A DNA stretch of 64,000 bases, taken from Xanthomonas chitinilytica (lineage in GTDB: Bacteria > Pseudomonadota > Gammaproteobacteria > Xanthomonadales > Xanthomonadaceae). Each line of letters opens with the position of its first letter. The first letter of the stretch is position 1. Positions 38,928-48,020 of this stretch are shown here, piece after piece. The stretch covers positions 248,001-312,000 of the forward strand of contig NZ_JAPCHY010000002.1 in the NCBI RefSeq assembly GCF_026107455.2, given 5' to 3'. The notes beneath the pieces are model-generated. The model had not been told where the DNA came from. It saw only the letters and a list, made by a program, of their open reading frames with translations, and did not search any database. Both the position numbers and the translations under genes were made by a program.

Positions 38928-39860
38928 CTATCGCACCATCCCCGCAATGAATCTCAAGGCCTGCCTGGGATAATCGGTGATGAGCGCATCCACGCCAAGC
39001 TCCACCACGCGGGACAATCGCTGCCGCCGGTTCACCGTCCAACAATACACCCCCAGGCCGCGCTCCTTCGCCGCAGCTACAGACTCGGCATCCACATCAC
39101 GATGGTTCGGCGCCCAGACATCTCCCCCCAGCCTGCGCACGAGCTCGGGCAAGCCGGCCGGCCCGGGGCCCGGCATTTCGCTCGCAAGCCAGGGAGAAGG
39201 CTGGCCAGGCACGCTGCCGTCCACCGTATTGTGGCCAGGCTGTCTCGTGCTGAGGAAGATGCGGCGGGCGGCAGGCAGAAGATCACGCGCCAGCAGCAGA
39301 TTTCTCCAGTCGAAGCTCGCTACCGCCACCTGACAACGTGTTTGCGAATGATCCAGTTCGTCAGCCAATGCCCGGATGAACGCATCGGGCGCGAACGTTT
39401 CACCCGGAGCTTCCGGCGATGTCTTGATCTCCAGCATCAGGACGAACCGCTCTGTCACGCACGCCAGCGGCCCTGTCAGGATTTCCCTCAGGGTGGGTAT
39501 GGATACATCGGCAGCCGGCGTACGTTGCTTCGGAAACCTGTCCGCGTAGCGGCTGCCCGGACGCATGCGTCCCAGCAGAAACTCTCCGATTTCTTCGGAC
39601 CGCAGCTCACTGACCAGCAAAGGAGCCTGCAGCCAACACCCATGCCTGTCGCGGGTGATATCCGGATTGAGGCTGCGATCATGGTTCAACACCAACTGCC
39701 CATCGGCGGTCATGCCCAGATCGAGCTCCACTCCATCGACTCCATCGTCGACCGCAGCCTGTACAGCGTACCCGGTATTTTCCGGGTAGGTTCCGCGCCC
39801 ACCCCGATGGGCAATGACTGACACACCTTCTATCGCGCTCGCCATGGCCCTCATCGACAC
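38928..39860 (-). CDS. Glycerophosphodiester phosphodiesterase (GDPD family)
   Basis: The 310-residue protein shows VIAHRGGRGTYPENT at residues about 15-29, ELDLGMTADGQLVLNHD with the metal-binding Glu/Asp and catalytic HD pair, LMLEIKTS, and VYCWTVN with GVDALITDYP at the end: all GDPD-fold hallmarks. Members split glycerophosphodiesters to glycerol-3-phosphate and an alcohol. No signal peptide is visible, so it appears cytoplasmic; it could recycle or trim glycerophosphate groups for the TagD/TagF-like enzymes. GTG 39860 is preferred because GAGGGG lies 9 nt upstream; ATG 39854 and 39845 are alternatives. It follows the glycosyltransferase by 16 bp. Confidence 0.88.
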   Translation of the reverse strand: MSMRAMASAIEGVSVIAHRGGRGTYPENTGYAVQAAVDDGVDGVELDLGMTADGQLVLNHDRSLNPDITRDRHGCWLQAPLLVSELRSEEIGEFLLGRMRPGSRYADRFPKQRTPAADVSIPTLREILTGPLACVTERFVLMLEIKTSPEAPGETFAPDAFIRALADELDHSQTRCQVAVASFDWRNLLLARDLLPAARRIFLSTRQPGHNTVDGSVPGQPSPWLASEMPGPGPAGLPELVRRLGGDVWAPNHRDVDAESVAAAKERGLGVYCWTVNRRQRLSRVVELGVDALITDYPRQALRFIAGMVR

Positions 39861-39869
39861 AGTGCCTGT

Positions 39870-39875
39870 CCCCTC
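39870..39875 (-). promoter_or_regulatory. Ribosome binding site favouring GTG 39860 of the GDPD gene
   Basis: GAGGGG on the minus strand, 9 nt before GTG 39860. The downstream ATGs at 39854 and 39845 have less suitable spacing. Confidence 0.6.
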
Positions 39876-39876
39876 G

Positions 39877-42033
39877 CTATAACAGAGCCTGCTCCGCGAG
39901 GTGGCTGCCAGCACCGACATGCGTCGCTCTCAACCGGAATTCATCCTCATCCACATTCCAGGTATGGAATCCGTCCTGTGCGCTACGAAAGCGCACGAAG
40001 TTGAAACCGTCCATCGACAGTACATCCAGCCCCGCTTCATAACAGCGCCTGATGAAGTCCGAATCCGACCCTCCGCGACGGCGCTCCGAGAACGGTACCG
40101 CATCCAGTACGCGCCGATGCCCGCCCAGGGTGCCACCGGCAACCAGTGCCGCACGTGCGTTTGCGGCATCGTGGATCAGATTGGCGTGCCGCGCCCATTC
40201 CGGATCCCATAGCAATTCGTCGCCACGCTCCAGGTAGTTGAAGGTGGGTGGCTTGCCAAACACCTCGAATTTGCCGATGCGCTGGTAAAGCATGATGTCG
40301 CTCAGGTAATTGGAGCCGTACAGGTCGTCGTCGTCCACCTTCGTCCAGTATGGTGCATCGGTCTGGGCAGCGGCAAAGTTCAGGCATGCACCGAGGCTAC
40401 GGCTCTTGCCGAGCTGGAAGAACCGGATCGCTTCTCCTTCGTGCACCAATCCGCGGTACTGGGCAAGGTCCACCGCGTCGCCATGGATGACGACGACGAG
40501 CTCCTTGTGGGGATAGATGTCGTTGCGGAAACGCTCGATGCAGCTCCGCAACCGATCCGGGCGCATGGTGACCAGCAGACAGGCGATTCGCGGGTTCGGC
40601 GGAACAAAGTCGGCTTTCACAGAAAGCCTGTCGGCCATGTGCTGCAGCCGATGGGCGATGGTATGGGCCGACATCAACCCGCGCCAGGCCAGGTGGTTCC
40701 AACGCGTGCGTGCCAGCGGGTTGGCCATGAGCGCGAGCAGCGCATCCGACGGATCGGCGTTCTCCGCCCCCCCGGGCAGCTGCAATTCCGGAAGCCAGGG
40801 CTCGCCACCATCCAGACGGGCGACCACCCCGCCCCCGGCCGCAGATCGCGCCATGCCCAGCGCGCTGCGCCACGCCCCCGCAAGCGGTGCGGCAGCGAAC
40901 ACTTCCGCACCCTGCAGGCGGCTCAGGACCAGTTTTTCCTGGCGCCCCAGGCAACCAATGGTGAAATCCATGAACTCCCGGCAATCCGCAAGCCGGACCC
41001 TGCCGAACTCCCACTCGCTCTCGGCGATGAGCAAGCCATGAGTTTTCAATTCATGCAATCGGGGCAGCTCGGCAAGCCCGTTCTGCAGATCCCACCAGCC
41101 ATCAAACACGATGCGATCGCGCAATGCGTCCGCGGCCTCCATCAGGCCATAGCTGCGCAGCGGATTGTGCAACGCCGGCTGGATGGCGGGAGGCAGATAC
41201 TCCGCTCTCCTCCTGGGGAAATCCCTGCGCAGCCGTGCGGCGACATCGGCATCGGCAGCGCAGACCAGATCGGCCTGCTCGGCCAGCCATGCGAAATGCT
41301 CGTAATTGCTGGGTGTTTCCCGGAACCAGACGACCACCGGAAGCGACATCTCCCGGCAGCGATCCAGCAGGCGTCGAAATCCGCTCTGATCTCCCTCGCC
41401 CGTCAGCGCATAACGCCAGTGCCGGTGTCCGACGTGCCACACCGTCTCCACGATCAAGAACCGCATCGCACCGGGAACCAGCGCCGCCGGCCAGTTGTCC
41501 TCGTCAAGCGCAATTACCCTGGCGTCGAAAGCCAGTTCCGTACGTAGTTCTGCGCTGCCAATGAAGCCGATGACAGGCGGATCGTTTCGCCAGCCCAGAT
41601 ATTCGCTGCCCGATTCCGGAACCCCGCCATCAAGTTCGCAGCGCGCGTCCTCCGATACGATTCCTTCGAGCCCCGGGAAGAGGTTGAGCAGCCGGCAGGT
41701 AGCATTGGAAGCTTCCAGGCTATCGGCTTGCGGCCTGAGCAGGCTGGGCGGCAAACCGACAAGACCGGTCCGCTCATCGTCGCTACCGGGGGACGGCTCT
41801 GCCGACACCGGGGAAGGCACCGCTTGTTCGGACGGCTGGCGCTGCAGCCGGGACATCAGCCAGCGAAGAGGGGCCGTCAGTCGCCAGGAACGGCTCCGCA
41901 AGATGCCTTCGCGTTCCCGGATCAGAGCGATGTTTCCCGCCTTTTCCGCGGCAAGCGCGGACTCCAGTCGCTGCACATCCCGACGGATGTCGGCCAACTG
42001 CTTGCTGAGAACCTGCGACTTCGGCTGCTCCAT
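39877..42033 (-). CDS. Large glycosyltransferase with coiled-coil N terminus and GT2-like C terminus
   Basis: The 718-residue protein begins with a coiled coil (about 5-45, VLSKQLADIRRDVQRLESAL) and a basic Arg/Ser segment. The middle (about 150-450) has an alpha/beta GT-B-like character (PPVIGFIGSAEL, DLVCAADADVAARL, YLPPAIQPALHNP). The C-terminal part (from about 510) is GT2-like: IACLLVTMRPDRLRSCIERF, then WTKVDDDDLYGSNYL as the acidic metal motif, and RRRGGSDSDFIRRCYEAG. It may carry two transferase activities. The stop of the preceding GT4 gene is only four bases away. Substrates are unknown; it probably builds the exported chain. Confidence 0.77.
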   Translation of the reverse strand: MEQPKSQVLSKQLADIRRDVQRLESALAAEKAGNIALIREREGILRSRSWRLTAPLRWLMSRLQRQPSEQAVPSPVSAEPSPGSDDERTGLVGLPPSLLRPQADSLEASNATCRLLNLFPGLEGIVSEDARCELDGGVPESGSEYLGWRNDPPVIGFIGSAELRTELAFDARVIALDEDNWPAALVPGAMRFLIVETVWHVGHRHWRYALTGEGDQSGFRRLLDRCREMSLPVVVWFRETPSNYEHFAWLAEQADLVCAADADVAARLRRDFPRRRAEYLPPAIQPALHNPLRSYGLMEAADALRDRIVFDGWWDLQNGLAELPRLHELKTHGLLIAESEWEFGRVRLADCREFMDFTIGCLGRQEKLVLSRLQGAEVFAAAPLAGAWRSALGMARSAAGGGVVARLDGGEPWLPELQLPGGAENADPSDALLALMANPLARTRWNHLAWRGLMSAHTIAHRLQHMADRLSVKADFVPPNPRIACLLVTMRPDRLRSCIERFRNDIYPHKELVVVIHGDAVDLAQYRGLVHEGEAIRFFQLGKSRSLGACLNFAAAQTDAPYWTKVDDDDLYGSNYLSDIMLYQRIGKFEVFGKPPTFNYLERGDELLWDPEWARHANLIHDAANARAALVAGGTLGGHRRVLDAVPFSERRRGGSDSDFIRRCYEAGLDVLSMDGFNFVRFRSAQDGFHTWNVDEDEFRLRATHVGAGSHLAEQALL

Positions 42034-42037
42034 TCGA

Positions 42038-43420
42038 TCAGTGTCCTTGTACCGGTGATGCTTCGGAAGGCTCGCCAGTCCCTTCCGCGAGGCGCTCCAT
42101 CATTCCAGTCAGGCGCCGGGCCAGGTGGCTCCACCCGAACTCCGCAACGCTTTGCCCGCCCAGGTCCAGACCGTCTTCCGAGTCCAGGCGCCCCGCCAGC
42201 TTCCGCGCAGCCAGCGAGCGAAGAAGCCCGGCCATTGCCTCCTGGTCATTGCCGCAGACCCAGCCACGCAACCGTTCGCGAATCAGGGCCGCCGAAACGT
42301 CCCCCTCCATGACATTGCCGGTATGGAGGATCGGGCGCCCCGATCCGAGATATTCGTAGATCTTGCCAGGCACTTGGCACGGGTTGTCGTTGGCGATGTT
42401 GACCAGCACGTCCACCTGCCGCTGCAGTGACACTGCGCTGCAGTGCGGCAGGAAGCCAAGCAGCCGGAACCGTTCCGGCTGCGCTTCCAGCCGGGGTCTG
42501 AGCCAGTCCGGAATGGTCGACGACGCGATGTTGAGCCTGACTCCAGGCGTCTGCGCGACTGCATCGATCAATGCATCCGGCCGTCGGAATTGATAGAACG
42601 AGCCGGTATAAAGAAGCTCGAGCCGCGTAGCGTCGAAGAACTCGGGTACGGGCGGAACGAGCGGCAGCGTGCCGTCCTCGAACCCTTGGGTCAGTATCTC
42701 CATCCCGGCTGCTCCCACATCCTTTCCGCCATGCCGTTCCAGCAGCAGGTCGCGCGTGCCCGGTGCGGTAATGGTAATGCCGTCGGCCAGCTCCATGACC
42801 CGCCGCTCGAGCCGCAGCGCCCTGCGGCGCCAGCGCTTCGGTGTATAGTCGGCTAGGACCGGATCGCCCAGATCGGCGATCCACGGGATACTCGGGTATC
42901 GCCGTTTCAGATCGATGGCCAGTTCCAGCGTCGTCGCCGGCTCGTGGGAACTCACGATGATGTCCGGGCGGATATCCTCCACAAGGTCGATGGCGGCCCG
43001 TCGCGCGGGGAAATACCACTCGCCCCGCGCATCGGGAAATATCGCCTGGGTCGCGACGCCCCTCAGCTTCTCGACCAGCCGTCCCTTCCAGTTCAGCTGC
43101 GACTCGCGCAAGGCGACGATCGGCGTCGAAACCTCCCCCGCCGCTACAGCGACCGGTTGGTTACGGGCGGCTTTTGCCGCCTTGACCGCCTGGCGCCTGG
43201 CCAGCATGGCCACCACGCCCGTGATCGGCCCTCCGAATACCCGATGCACCCTGACCTGCTCGGGCAGTTCCGGCAATCCGGCGGTACTCCATCCCAGATC
43301 CGCCGTCAGCACATGGACCTCATGTCCAAGGCGCGCCAGTTCGCGGCAGAGATAGGTCCAGCGCAACGACTGGGGCGATGGACTGGGCGGGAACTCGTAG
43401 GCGATCAACAGGATACGCAT
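42038..43420 (-). CDS. GT4-family glycosyltransferase
   Basis: The 460-residue GT-B enzyme has the N-terminal motif ILLIAYEFPPSPSPQSLRW, typical of GT4 enzymes that begin with a glycine/proline loop, and an interdomain region ADGITITAPGTRDLLLERHG. The C-terminal domain runs LELLYTGSFYQFRRPDAL, FRLLGFLPHCSAVSLQRQVDV and CQVPGKIYEYLGSGRPIL, with the donor-binding E-x7-E-like pattern in modified form. It lies between wzt and the large GT gene, same strand, with four bases to the next gene. Donor is not predictable; GDP-mannose, dTDP-rhamnose and UDP-GlcA made nearby are candidates. Confidence 0.87.
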   Translation of the reverse strand: MRILLIAYEFPPSPSPQSLRWTYLCRELARLGHEVHVLTADLGWSTAGLPELPEQVRVHRVFGGPITGVVAMLARRQAVKAAKAARNQPVAVAAGEVSTPIVALRESQLNWKGRLVEKLRGVATQAIFPDARGEWYFPARRAAIDLVEDIRPDIIVSSHEPATTLELAIDLKRRYPSIPWIADLGDPVLADYTPKRWRRRALRLERRVMELADGITITAPGTRDLLLERHGGKDVGAAGMEILTQGFEDGTLPLVPPVPEFFDATRLELLYTGSFYQFRRPDALIDAVAQTPGVRLNIASSTIPDWLRPRLEAQPERFRLLGFLPHCSAVSLQRQVDVLVNIANDNPCQVPGKIYEYLGSGRPILHTGNVMEGDVSAALIRERLRGWVCGNDQEAMAGLLRSLAARKLAGRLDSEDGLDLGGQSVAEFGWSHLARRLTGMMERLAEGTGEPSEASPVQGH

Positions 43421-43510
43421 TTTCGCTTCTCAAACTGCAGATGAGGTTTTCTGGCCCCGAGGGGGCTATCCGGCAACGGTCCGGTGCGATCCGCACCGGA
43501 CCTCGACCGG

Positions 43511-44524
43511 CTATTGGCGAGCGCTGGAACCTCCAGATGCCCCCTCCCCTTCGACCTGCAAGCCGGAAACCTTCCTTTCATCCACTTTCGGCGAAACATC
43601 CGACTGCGCCGCCATCGTCATCTGCGCCTTGGCCCGTGCCTCCTTCTTCTTCCGTTCCTTGGCTTTGGCCTTGGCGACCAGTTTCTCCGCAGCCCTGAGT
43701 TTCGCTCGCCGCGCAGCTCTGCGCTTGGCGGCCTCCTCGGCCGATTCGACCAGCGGGTGCAGGCGCCGGTACTCGGCCAGCACATCCGATACGCTGCCGT
43801 CGAACACGATCCGGCCACGATCCAGCAACAACGCGCGGTTGCAGAGCTTGCGCAGCAGTGAATCGTTGTGGCTGGCGACCACCACAATCTTGCTTCCATT
43901 CACCCGGTCCATCATCCGCTGCCGTGCGCTCCTCACGAATTTCGCGTCACCGGCACCGAACCACTCATCCAGCAGCATGATGTCGGTGTGCACGGCCGTG
44001 GAGATACCGAACCCAAGCCTCATGCGCTGTCCGCTGGAAAGCGTGAGCAGGCGCCGATTCGCGACCTCCCGCAACCCGGAGAACTCCAGCACCGGCTCCA
44101 CCATATGGCGGATGTCACGGGAAGGCACGCCCATAGCGGTGGCGCGCAGGAAGATATTCTCCATGATGGTGGCCTCGGCATTGAAACCGAGACCGATGCT
44201 GAGGAGCGCCTGGCGGGTGCCGGCTATTTCCACGGTTCCACCGGTTGGCTCAAACGCTCCGGCAAGCACGCGCAGCAGCGTGCTTTTCCCTGCACCATTG
44301 CGGCCTACCAAGGCGACACGCTCGCCCTCCTTGATAGTGAAGCTGACGTCGTCGAGCAGGGTCGCGAACCGCCGGCGCGGTACCGAGGTCGCGGCGCCGA
44401 GCAACGTGGAGAACCAGGAGGACGCCATCTTGTCCGGCTGTGCGTAGTAGGGAACCACCAGCGACAGGTTGCGGACCGCGACAGACACCGGAACCGCTGC
44501 TCCATCAGATCCAGATAGGGACAT
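43511..44524 (-). CDS. wzt: Polysaccharide ABC exporter ATPase
   Basis: The 337-residue ATPase of an ABC-2 glycan exporter has Walker A GRNGAGKS (74-81), GLGFNAEATIMENIF typical of Wzt/KpsT/TagH, LSSGQRMRLGFGIS as signature, and IMLLDEWFGAGDAKF as Walker B. The ABC fold ends near residue 255. Instead of the carbohydrate-binding domain of many Wzt proteins there is an 80-residue Lys/Arg/Ala/Glu-rich tail that looks disordered or helical. The start overlaps the wzm end by 20 bp. It powers transfer of the completed glycan across the inner membrane. Confidence 0.93.
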   Translation of the reverse strand: MSLSGSDGAAVPVSVAVRNLSLVVPYYAQPDKMASSWFSTLLGAATSVPRRRFATLLDDVSFTIKEGERVALVGRNGAGKSTLLRVLAGAFEPTGGTVEIAGTRQALLSIGLGFNAEATIMENIFLRATAMGVPSRDIRHMVEPVLEFSGLREVANRRLLTLSSGQRMRLGFGISTAVHTDIMLLDEWFGAGDAKFVRSARQRMMDRVNGSKIVVVASHNDSLLRKLCNRALLLDRGRIVFDGSVSDVLAEYRRLHPLVESAEEAAKRRAARRAKLRAAEKLVAKAKAKERKKKEARAKAQMTMAAQSDVSPKVDERKVSGLQVEGEGASGGSSARQ

Positions 44525-45296
44525 AACGCGAATACCGTCGGCAAAGGAAGATGGCGAGCAGCCAGCCGGTCAAGGTCAGCAGGGCAACGTACACGATGGA
44601 GGAGTTCGGAGGCATCCGCCCGAACAGCGGCTCCCGGACGATCTCGAGCATGTGGAAGGCCGGGTTGAGCCTGACGACCAAGCCGCCCAGGCTGTCGGGG
44701 GGATATCGGTTGCCTTCCCAAATGATCGGGGTGAACAGGAAACCGACCATCAATACGGTGTTGAGCACCTCGCCCAGGTCGGGCAAGCGCGCTCCCAGGA
44801 TACTCAGGCTGTACCCCACCCAAAGCAGGTTGACCAGCACTATCGGTATGGTGATGAACAGGGTCAGGATGGCGGGAGCAGGGACGGCCGGCGACCATAT
44901 CAGGACGCCCAGCATGCCGATCATCGAGAATGCGAAGTAGAAAAGCGACTTGGCGATCGACTTGAGCGTGTAGTCGGTCAGCCGCGTGTTGCCGTCCTGG
45001 ATGAACGACTTGTTGCTGCGGAACGCACCCACCGAATCGTTGAGCACCATCACCATCAGGCGCCAGACTGCGTACCCCATGCCCAAGTGGATCATGTAGG
45101 AAGCCAGGTCGCGGTTGAACATCCGCGCATACAGCGGCCCGGTGATCAGCATGAACACGGTTACCGGCGCCAGCAGCCAGACCAGACCCAGGCGTGTGCG
45201 CCGATAGCGCGTAACGATGTCCAGCCAGCTGGAATACGCCCAGAACTCGGGCCGTCGCAAACTCAGATTGAGTTGAGAGAAAATCTTAATGGTCAT
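44505..45296 (-). CDS. wzm: Polysaccharide ABC exporter permease
   Basis: The 263-residue ABC-2 permease has six hydrophobic segments (for example LVWLLAPVTVFMLITGPLYA, FSMIGMLGVLIW, ILTLFITIPIVLVNLLWVGY, VLMVGFLFTPIIWEG, ALLTLTGWLLAIFLC) and the family motifs RYRRTRLGLVWLL and RLNPAFHMLEIVREPLFG. With Wzt it exports undecaprenyl-linked O-antigen or a comparable polymer. It lies 50 bp downstream of metB, the placement known for Xanthomonas LPS loci. It begins the minus-strand unit wzm-wzt-GT4-GT-GDPD-methyltransferase. Confidence 0.94.
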   Translation of the reverse strand: MTIKIFSQLNLSLRRPEFWAYSSWLDIVTRYRRTRLGLVWLLAPVTVFMLITGPLYARMFNRDLASYMIHLGMGYAVWRLMVMVLNDSVGAFRSNKSFIQDGNTRLTDYTLKSIAKSLFYFAFSMIGMLGVLIWSPAVPAPAILTLFITIPIVLVNLLWVGYSLSILGARLPDLGEVLNTVLMVGFLFTPIIWEGNRYPPDSLGGLVVRLNPAFHMLEIVREPLFGRMPPNSSIVYVALLTLTGWLLAIFLCRRYSRYVPIWI

Positions 45297-45346
45297 CAGC
45301 CGTTATAAACATTTCATTCCGCCACTTTCCCGCGGGCTCGATTGAT

Positions 45347-46528
45347 TCACGCCAACGCGGACTCGATGTCCCGTCGCAGATCGTCCAGATCCTCCACCCC
45401 CACGCTCAGCCGCACCAGCGCATCGCTGATACCGAGCTGGCTGCGGCGTTCGACCGGGATCGAGGCATGGGTCATCACCGCCGGGTGGTTGACCAGGCTT
45501 TCCACGCCGCCGAGCGATTCGGCCAGGGTGAACAATTCGGTGCGCTCGCAGAAGCGCTTGGCGGCATCGAAACCGCCCTTGAGCACGATCGAGACGATGC
45601 CACCGAAACCATTCATCTGCTTGGCCGCCAGCGCGTGCTGCGGGTGCGAGGGCAGGCCTGGGTAGATCACCTTCTCGATCGCCGGGTGGGTTTCCAGCCA
45701 TTGCGCCAACGCCAGTGCGTTGGTGCAGTGCGCCCTCATCCGCAACGGCAGGGTCTTGAGCCCGCGCAGGGCGAGGAAGCTGTCGAACGGGCCCTGCACG
45801 CCACCGATGGAGTTCTGCAGGAAGGCCATCTGCTCGGCCAGCTCGGCGTTGTCGCCGACCACGACCATGCCGCCGACCATGTCCGAATGGCCATTGAGGT
45901 ACTTGGTGGCCGAATGCACGACCAGGTCGGCACCCAGTTCCAGCGGACGCTGCAGCATCGGCGAGGCGAAGGTGTTGTCGACCACGACGATCAACCCGTG
46001 CCGCCTGGCGATGGCGGCGACCGCGGCAATGTCCACGATCTTCAGCATCGGGTTGGTCGGGGTCTCGATCCAGACCATCTTCGTGTCCGGCGTGATCGCC
46101 GCTTCGAAGGCGGCCGCATCGGTCAGGTCGACGAAGCTGAACCGGAGTGCGGCGGTGCGCTTGCGTACGCGCTCGAACAAGCGGTAGCTGCCGCCATAGA
46201 TGTCGTCCATGGCGACCACATGGCTGCCGCTGTCCAGCAGCTCCATCACGGTCGAGGTCGCCGCCATCCCGGAGGCGAAGGCGAAGCCGCGGCTGCCGCC
46301 CTCGAGCACCGCCACGCAGCGCTCGTAGGCGAAACGGGTCGGGTTGTGGGTGCGCGAGTATTCGAAGCCCTGGTGCTCGCCCGGGCTGGACTGGGCATAG
46401 GTGGAGGTCGCGTAGATCGGCGGCATCACCGCGCCGGTGCTGGGATCGGGTGCCTGGCCGCCGTGGATGGCCAGGGTCGCAAGGGCCAGCGGGCGGGTGC
46501 CGGACCCGGATGAAGCGTGTTCGGACAT
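45347..46528 (-). CDS. metB: Cystathionine gamma-synthase/gamma-lyase family PLP enzyme
   Basis: The 393-residue enzyme of Cys/Met metabolism has SRTHNPTRFAYE, FASGMAATSTVMELL, VWIETPTNPMLKIVDI, VVDNTFASP and the PLP lysine K209 in SATKYLNGHSD. The C-terminal GIVSIVLKGG and LFTLAESLGGVESLVNHPA are typical of MetB/CGL. Synthase and lyase cannot be separated by eye. Paired with the upstream beta-synthase, cysteine formation from homocysteine (reverse transsulfuration) is plausible, while Xanthomonas orthologues at this locus are called metB. Start is ATG 46528 (MSEHASSG); a longer frame is not family-like. It marks the right border of the LPS locus. Confidence 0.94.
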   Translation of the reverse strand: MSEHASSGSGTRPLALATLAIHGGQAPDPSTGAVMPPIYATSTYAQSSPGEHQGFEYSRTHNPTRFAYERCVAVLEGGSRGFAFASGMAATSTVMELLDSGSHVVAMDDIYGGSYRLFERVRKRTAALRFSFVDLTDAAAFEAAITPDTKMVWIETPTNPMLKIVDIAAVAAIARRHGLIVVVDNTFASPMLQRPLELGADLVVHSATKYLNGHSDMVGGMVVVGDNAELAEQMAFLQNSIGGVQGPFDSFLALRGLKTLPLRMRAHCTNALALAQWLETHPAIEKVIYPGLPSHPQHALAAKQMNGFGGIVSIVLKGGFDAAKRFCERTELFTLAESLGGVESLVNHPAVMTHASIPVERRSQLGISDALVRLSVGVEDLDDLRRDIESALA

Positions 46529-46649
46529 GTTGTTTCCCAGCAAAAGAGCCCCGCAGGGCCCCGAAAAAGGGCAGAAGTCTATCAGCGGCGGCTTATCGGC
46601 CGTTGACGCGGATAAACCAGGGTTCATTGCGATGCCAGGTTCCGCCCGG

Positions 46650-48020
46650 TCATTGCACCCGCCGCCGCAGGTAGTTCAGCAGGTCGATCCGGGTGATCAG
46701 GCCCAGGAACGAGGCGCCGTCCATGACGATCGCGACCTGGCCGCGGTCGAACACCGGCAGCAGCGCCTCGATCGGCGATTTCACGTCCAGCCGGTCGAGC
46801 TTGCTGACCATCGCGATCGACACCGGGTCGCGGAAACGGGCTTCGTCGCCGTATACGTGCAGCAGCACGTCGCTTTCGTCGATGATGCCGACCAGCTGGT
46901 CGCCATCCATCACCGGCAGCTGCGACACGTCGTACAGCTTCATGCGCTGGTAGGCGGTGGTCAGCAGGTCGTCGGGGCCGATCACCACGGTGTCGCGCTG
47001 GCCGTACGGGCGCAGGATCAGGTCGCGCAGGTCGCCGTACTGCGGGCGCTCGAGGAAGCCGTTGTCCAGCATCCAGTAGTCGTTGTACATCTTCGACAGG
47101 TACTTGTTGCCGGTATCGGGCACCAGCACCAGCACCTTCTTCGGTTCGGTCTGCTCGCGGCAGTACTTCAGCGCCGCCGCCAGCAGGGTGCCGGTGGAGG
47201 AGCCGCCGAGGATGCCTTCCTTGCCCAGCAGCTCGCGCGCGGTGTGGAAGCTCTCCGCGTCGCTGATCGCATAGGCCTTCTTGACCCGGCTGAAGTCGGA
47301 GATCGAGGGCAGGAAGTCTTCGCCGATGCCTTCCACCAGCCAGCTGCCGGACTTGTCGTTGAGCACGCCATCGTTGATGTACTCGGCCAGGATCGAGCCA
47401 ACCGGGTCGGCCAACACCAGTTCGGTGGCCGGCGAGAGCTTGGCGAAGGCGCGCGACAGGCCGGTCATGGTGCCGGAGCTGCCGCAGCCGAAGACGATGG
47501 CGTCGAGCTGGCCATCCATCTGCCGCAGGATTTCCGGGCCGGTGCCGAATTCGTGCGCGGCCGGGTTGTCCGGGTTGCCGAACTGGTTGATGAAGTAGGC
47601 GCCCGGGGTCCGCTCGGCGATGGTCTTGGCCAGGTCCTGGTAGTACTCGGGGTGGCCCTTGGCCACGTCCGAGCGGGTCAGCACCACCTCGGCGCCCATC
47701 GCCTTGAGGTTGAAGATCTTCTCCCGGCTCATCTTGTCCGGGACCACCAGGATCAGCTTGTAGCCCTTCTGCTGGGCCACCAGCGCCAGCCCCAGTCCGG
47801 TGTTGCCGGCGGTGCCTTCCACCAGCGTGGCACCGGGCTTGAGATCGCCACGCTTCTCCGCCGCCTCGATCATCGACAGGCCGATGCGATCCTTGATCGA
47901 CCCACCGGGATTGGCGCTCTCGAGCTTGAGGTACAGCTCGCAGACGCCGGTGTCCAGGCGCTGGGCCTTGACGATCGGGGTCTGCCCGATGAGTTCGAGT
48001 ACGGAGGAATGGATGGCCAT
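46650..48020 (-). CDS. cbs: Cystathionine beta-synthase
   Basis: The 456-residue PLP enzyme condenses serine and homocysteine to cystathionine. Its catalytic domain has ESANPGGSIKDRIG with PLP-lysine K43, EGTAGNTGLGLALVA, and GCGSSGTMTGLSRAF. The GGSSTGTLLAAALKYC phosphate loop is near residue 270. Two CBS domains occupy about 340-456 (DDLLTTAYQRMKLYDVSQLPV and KSPIEALLPVFDRGQVAIV), as in full-length CBS. It lies 121 bp upstream of metB on the same strand; the gap contains a short G/C hairpin (about 46546-46565) followed by T residues on the minus strand, possibly a weak attenuator. Confidence 0.95.
   Translation of the reverse strand: MAIHSSVLELIGQTPIVKAQRLDTGVCELYLKLESANPGGSIKDRIGLSMIEAAEKRGDLKPGATLVEGTAGNTGLGLALVAQQKGYKLILVVPDKMSREKIFNLKAMGAEVVLTRSDVAKGHPEYYQDLAKTIAERTPGAYFINQFGNPDNPAAHEFGTGPEILRQMDGQLDAIVFGCGSSGTMTGLSRAFAKLSPATELVLADPVGSILAEYINDGVLNDKSGSWLVEGIGEDFLPSISDFSRVKKAYAISDAESFHTARELLGKEGILGGSSTGTLLAAALKYCREQTEPKKVLVLVPDTGNKYLSKMYNDYWMLDNGFLERPQYGDLRDLILRPYGQRDTVVIGPDDLLTTAYQRMKLYDVSQLPVMDGDQLVGIIDESDVLLHVYGDEARFRDPVSIAMVSKLDRLDVKSPIEALLPVFDRGQVAIVMDGASFLGLITRIDLLNYLRRRVQ

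Noticed and set aside
46546-46565. Terminator between cbs and metB
   Set aside because: The stem is only about four to five base pairs and the T-run is short; mentioned as a possible attenuator only.
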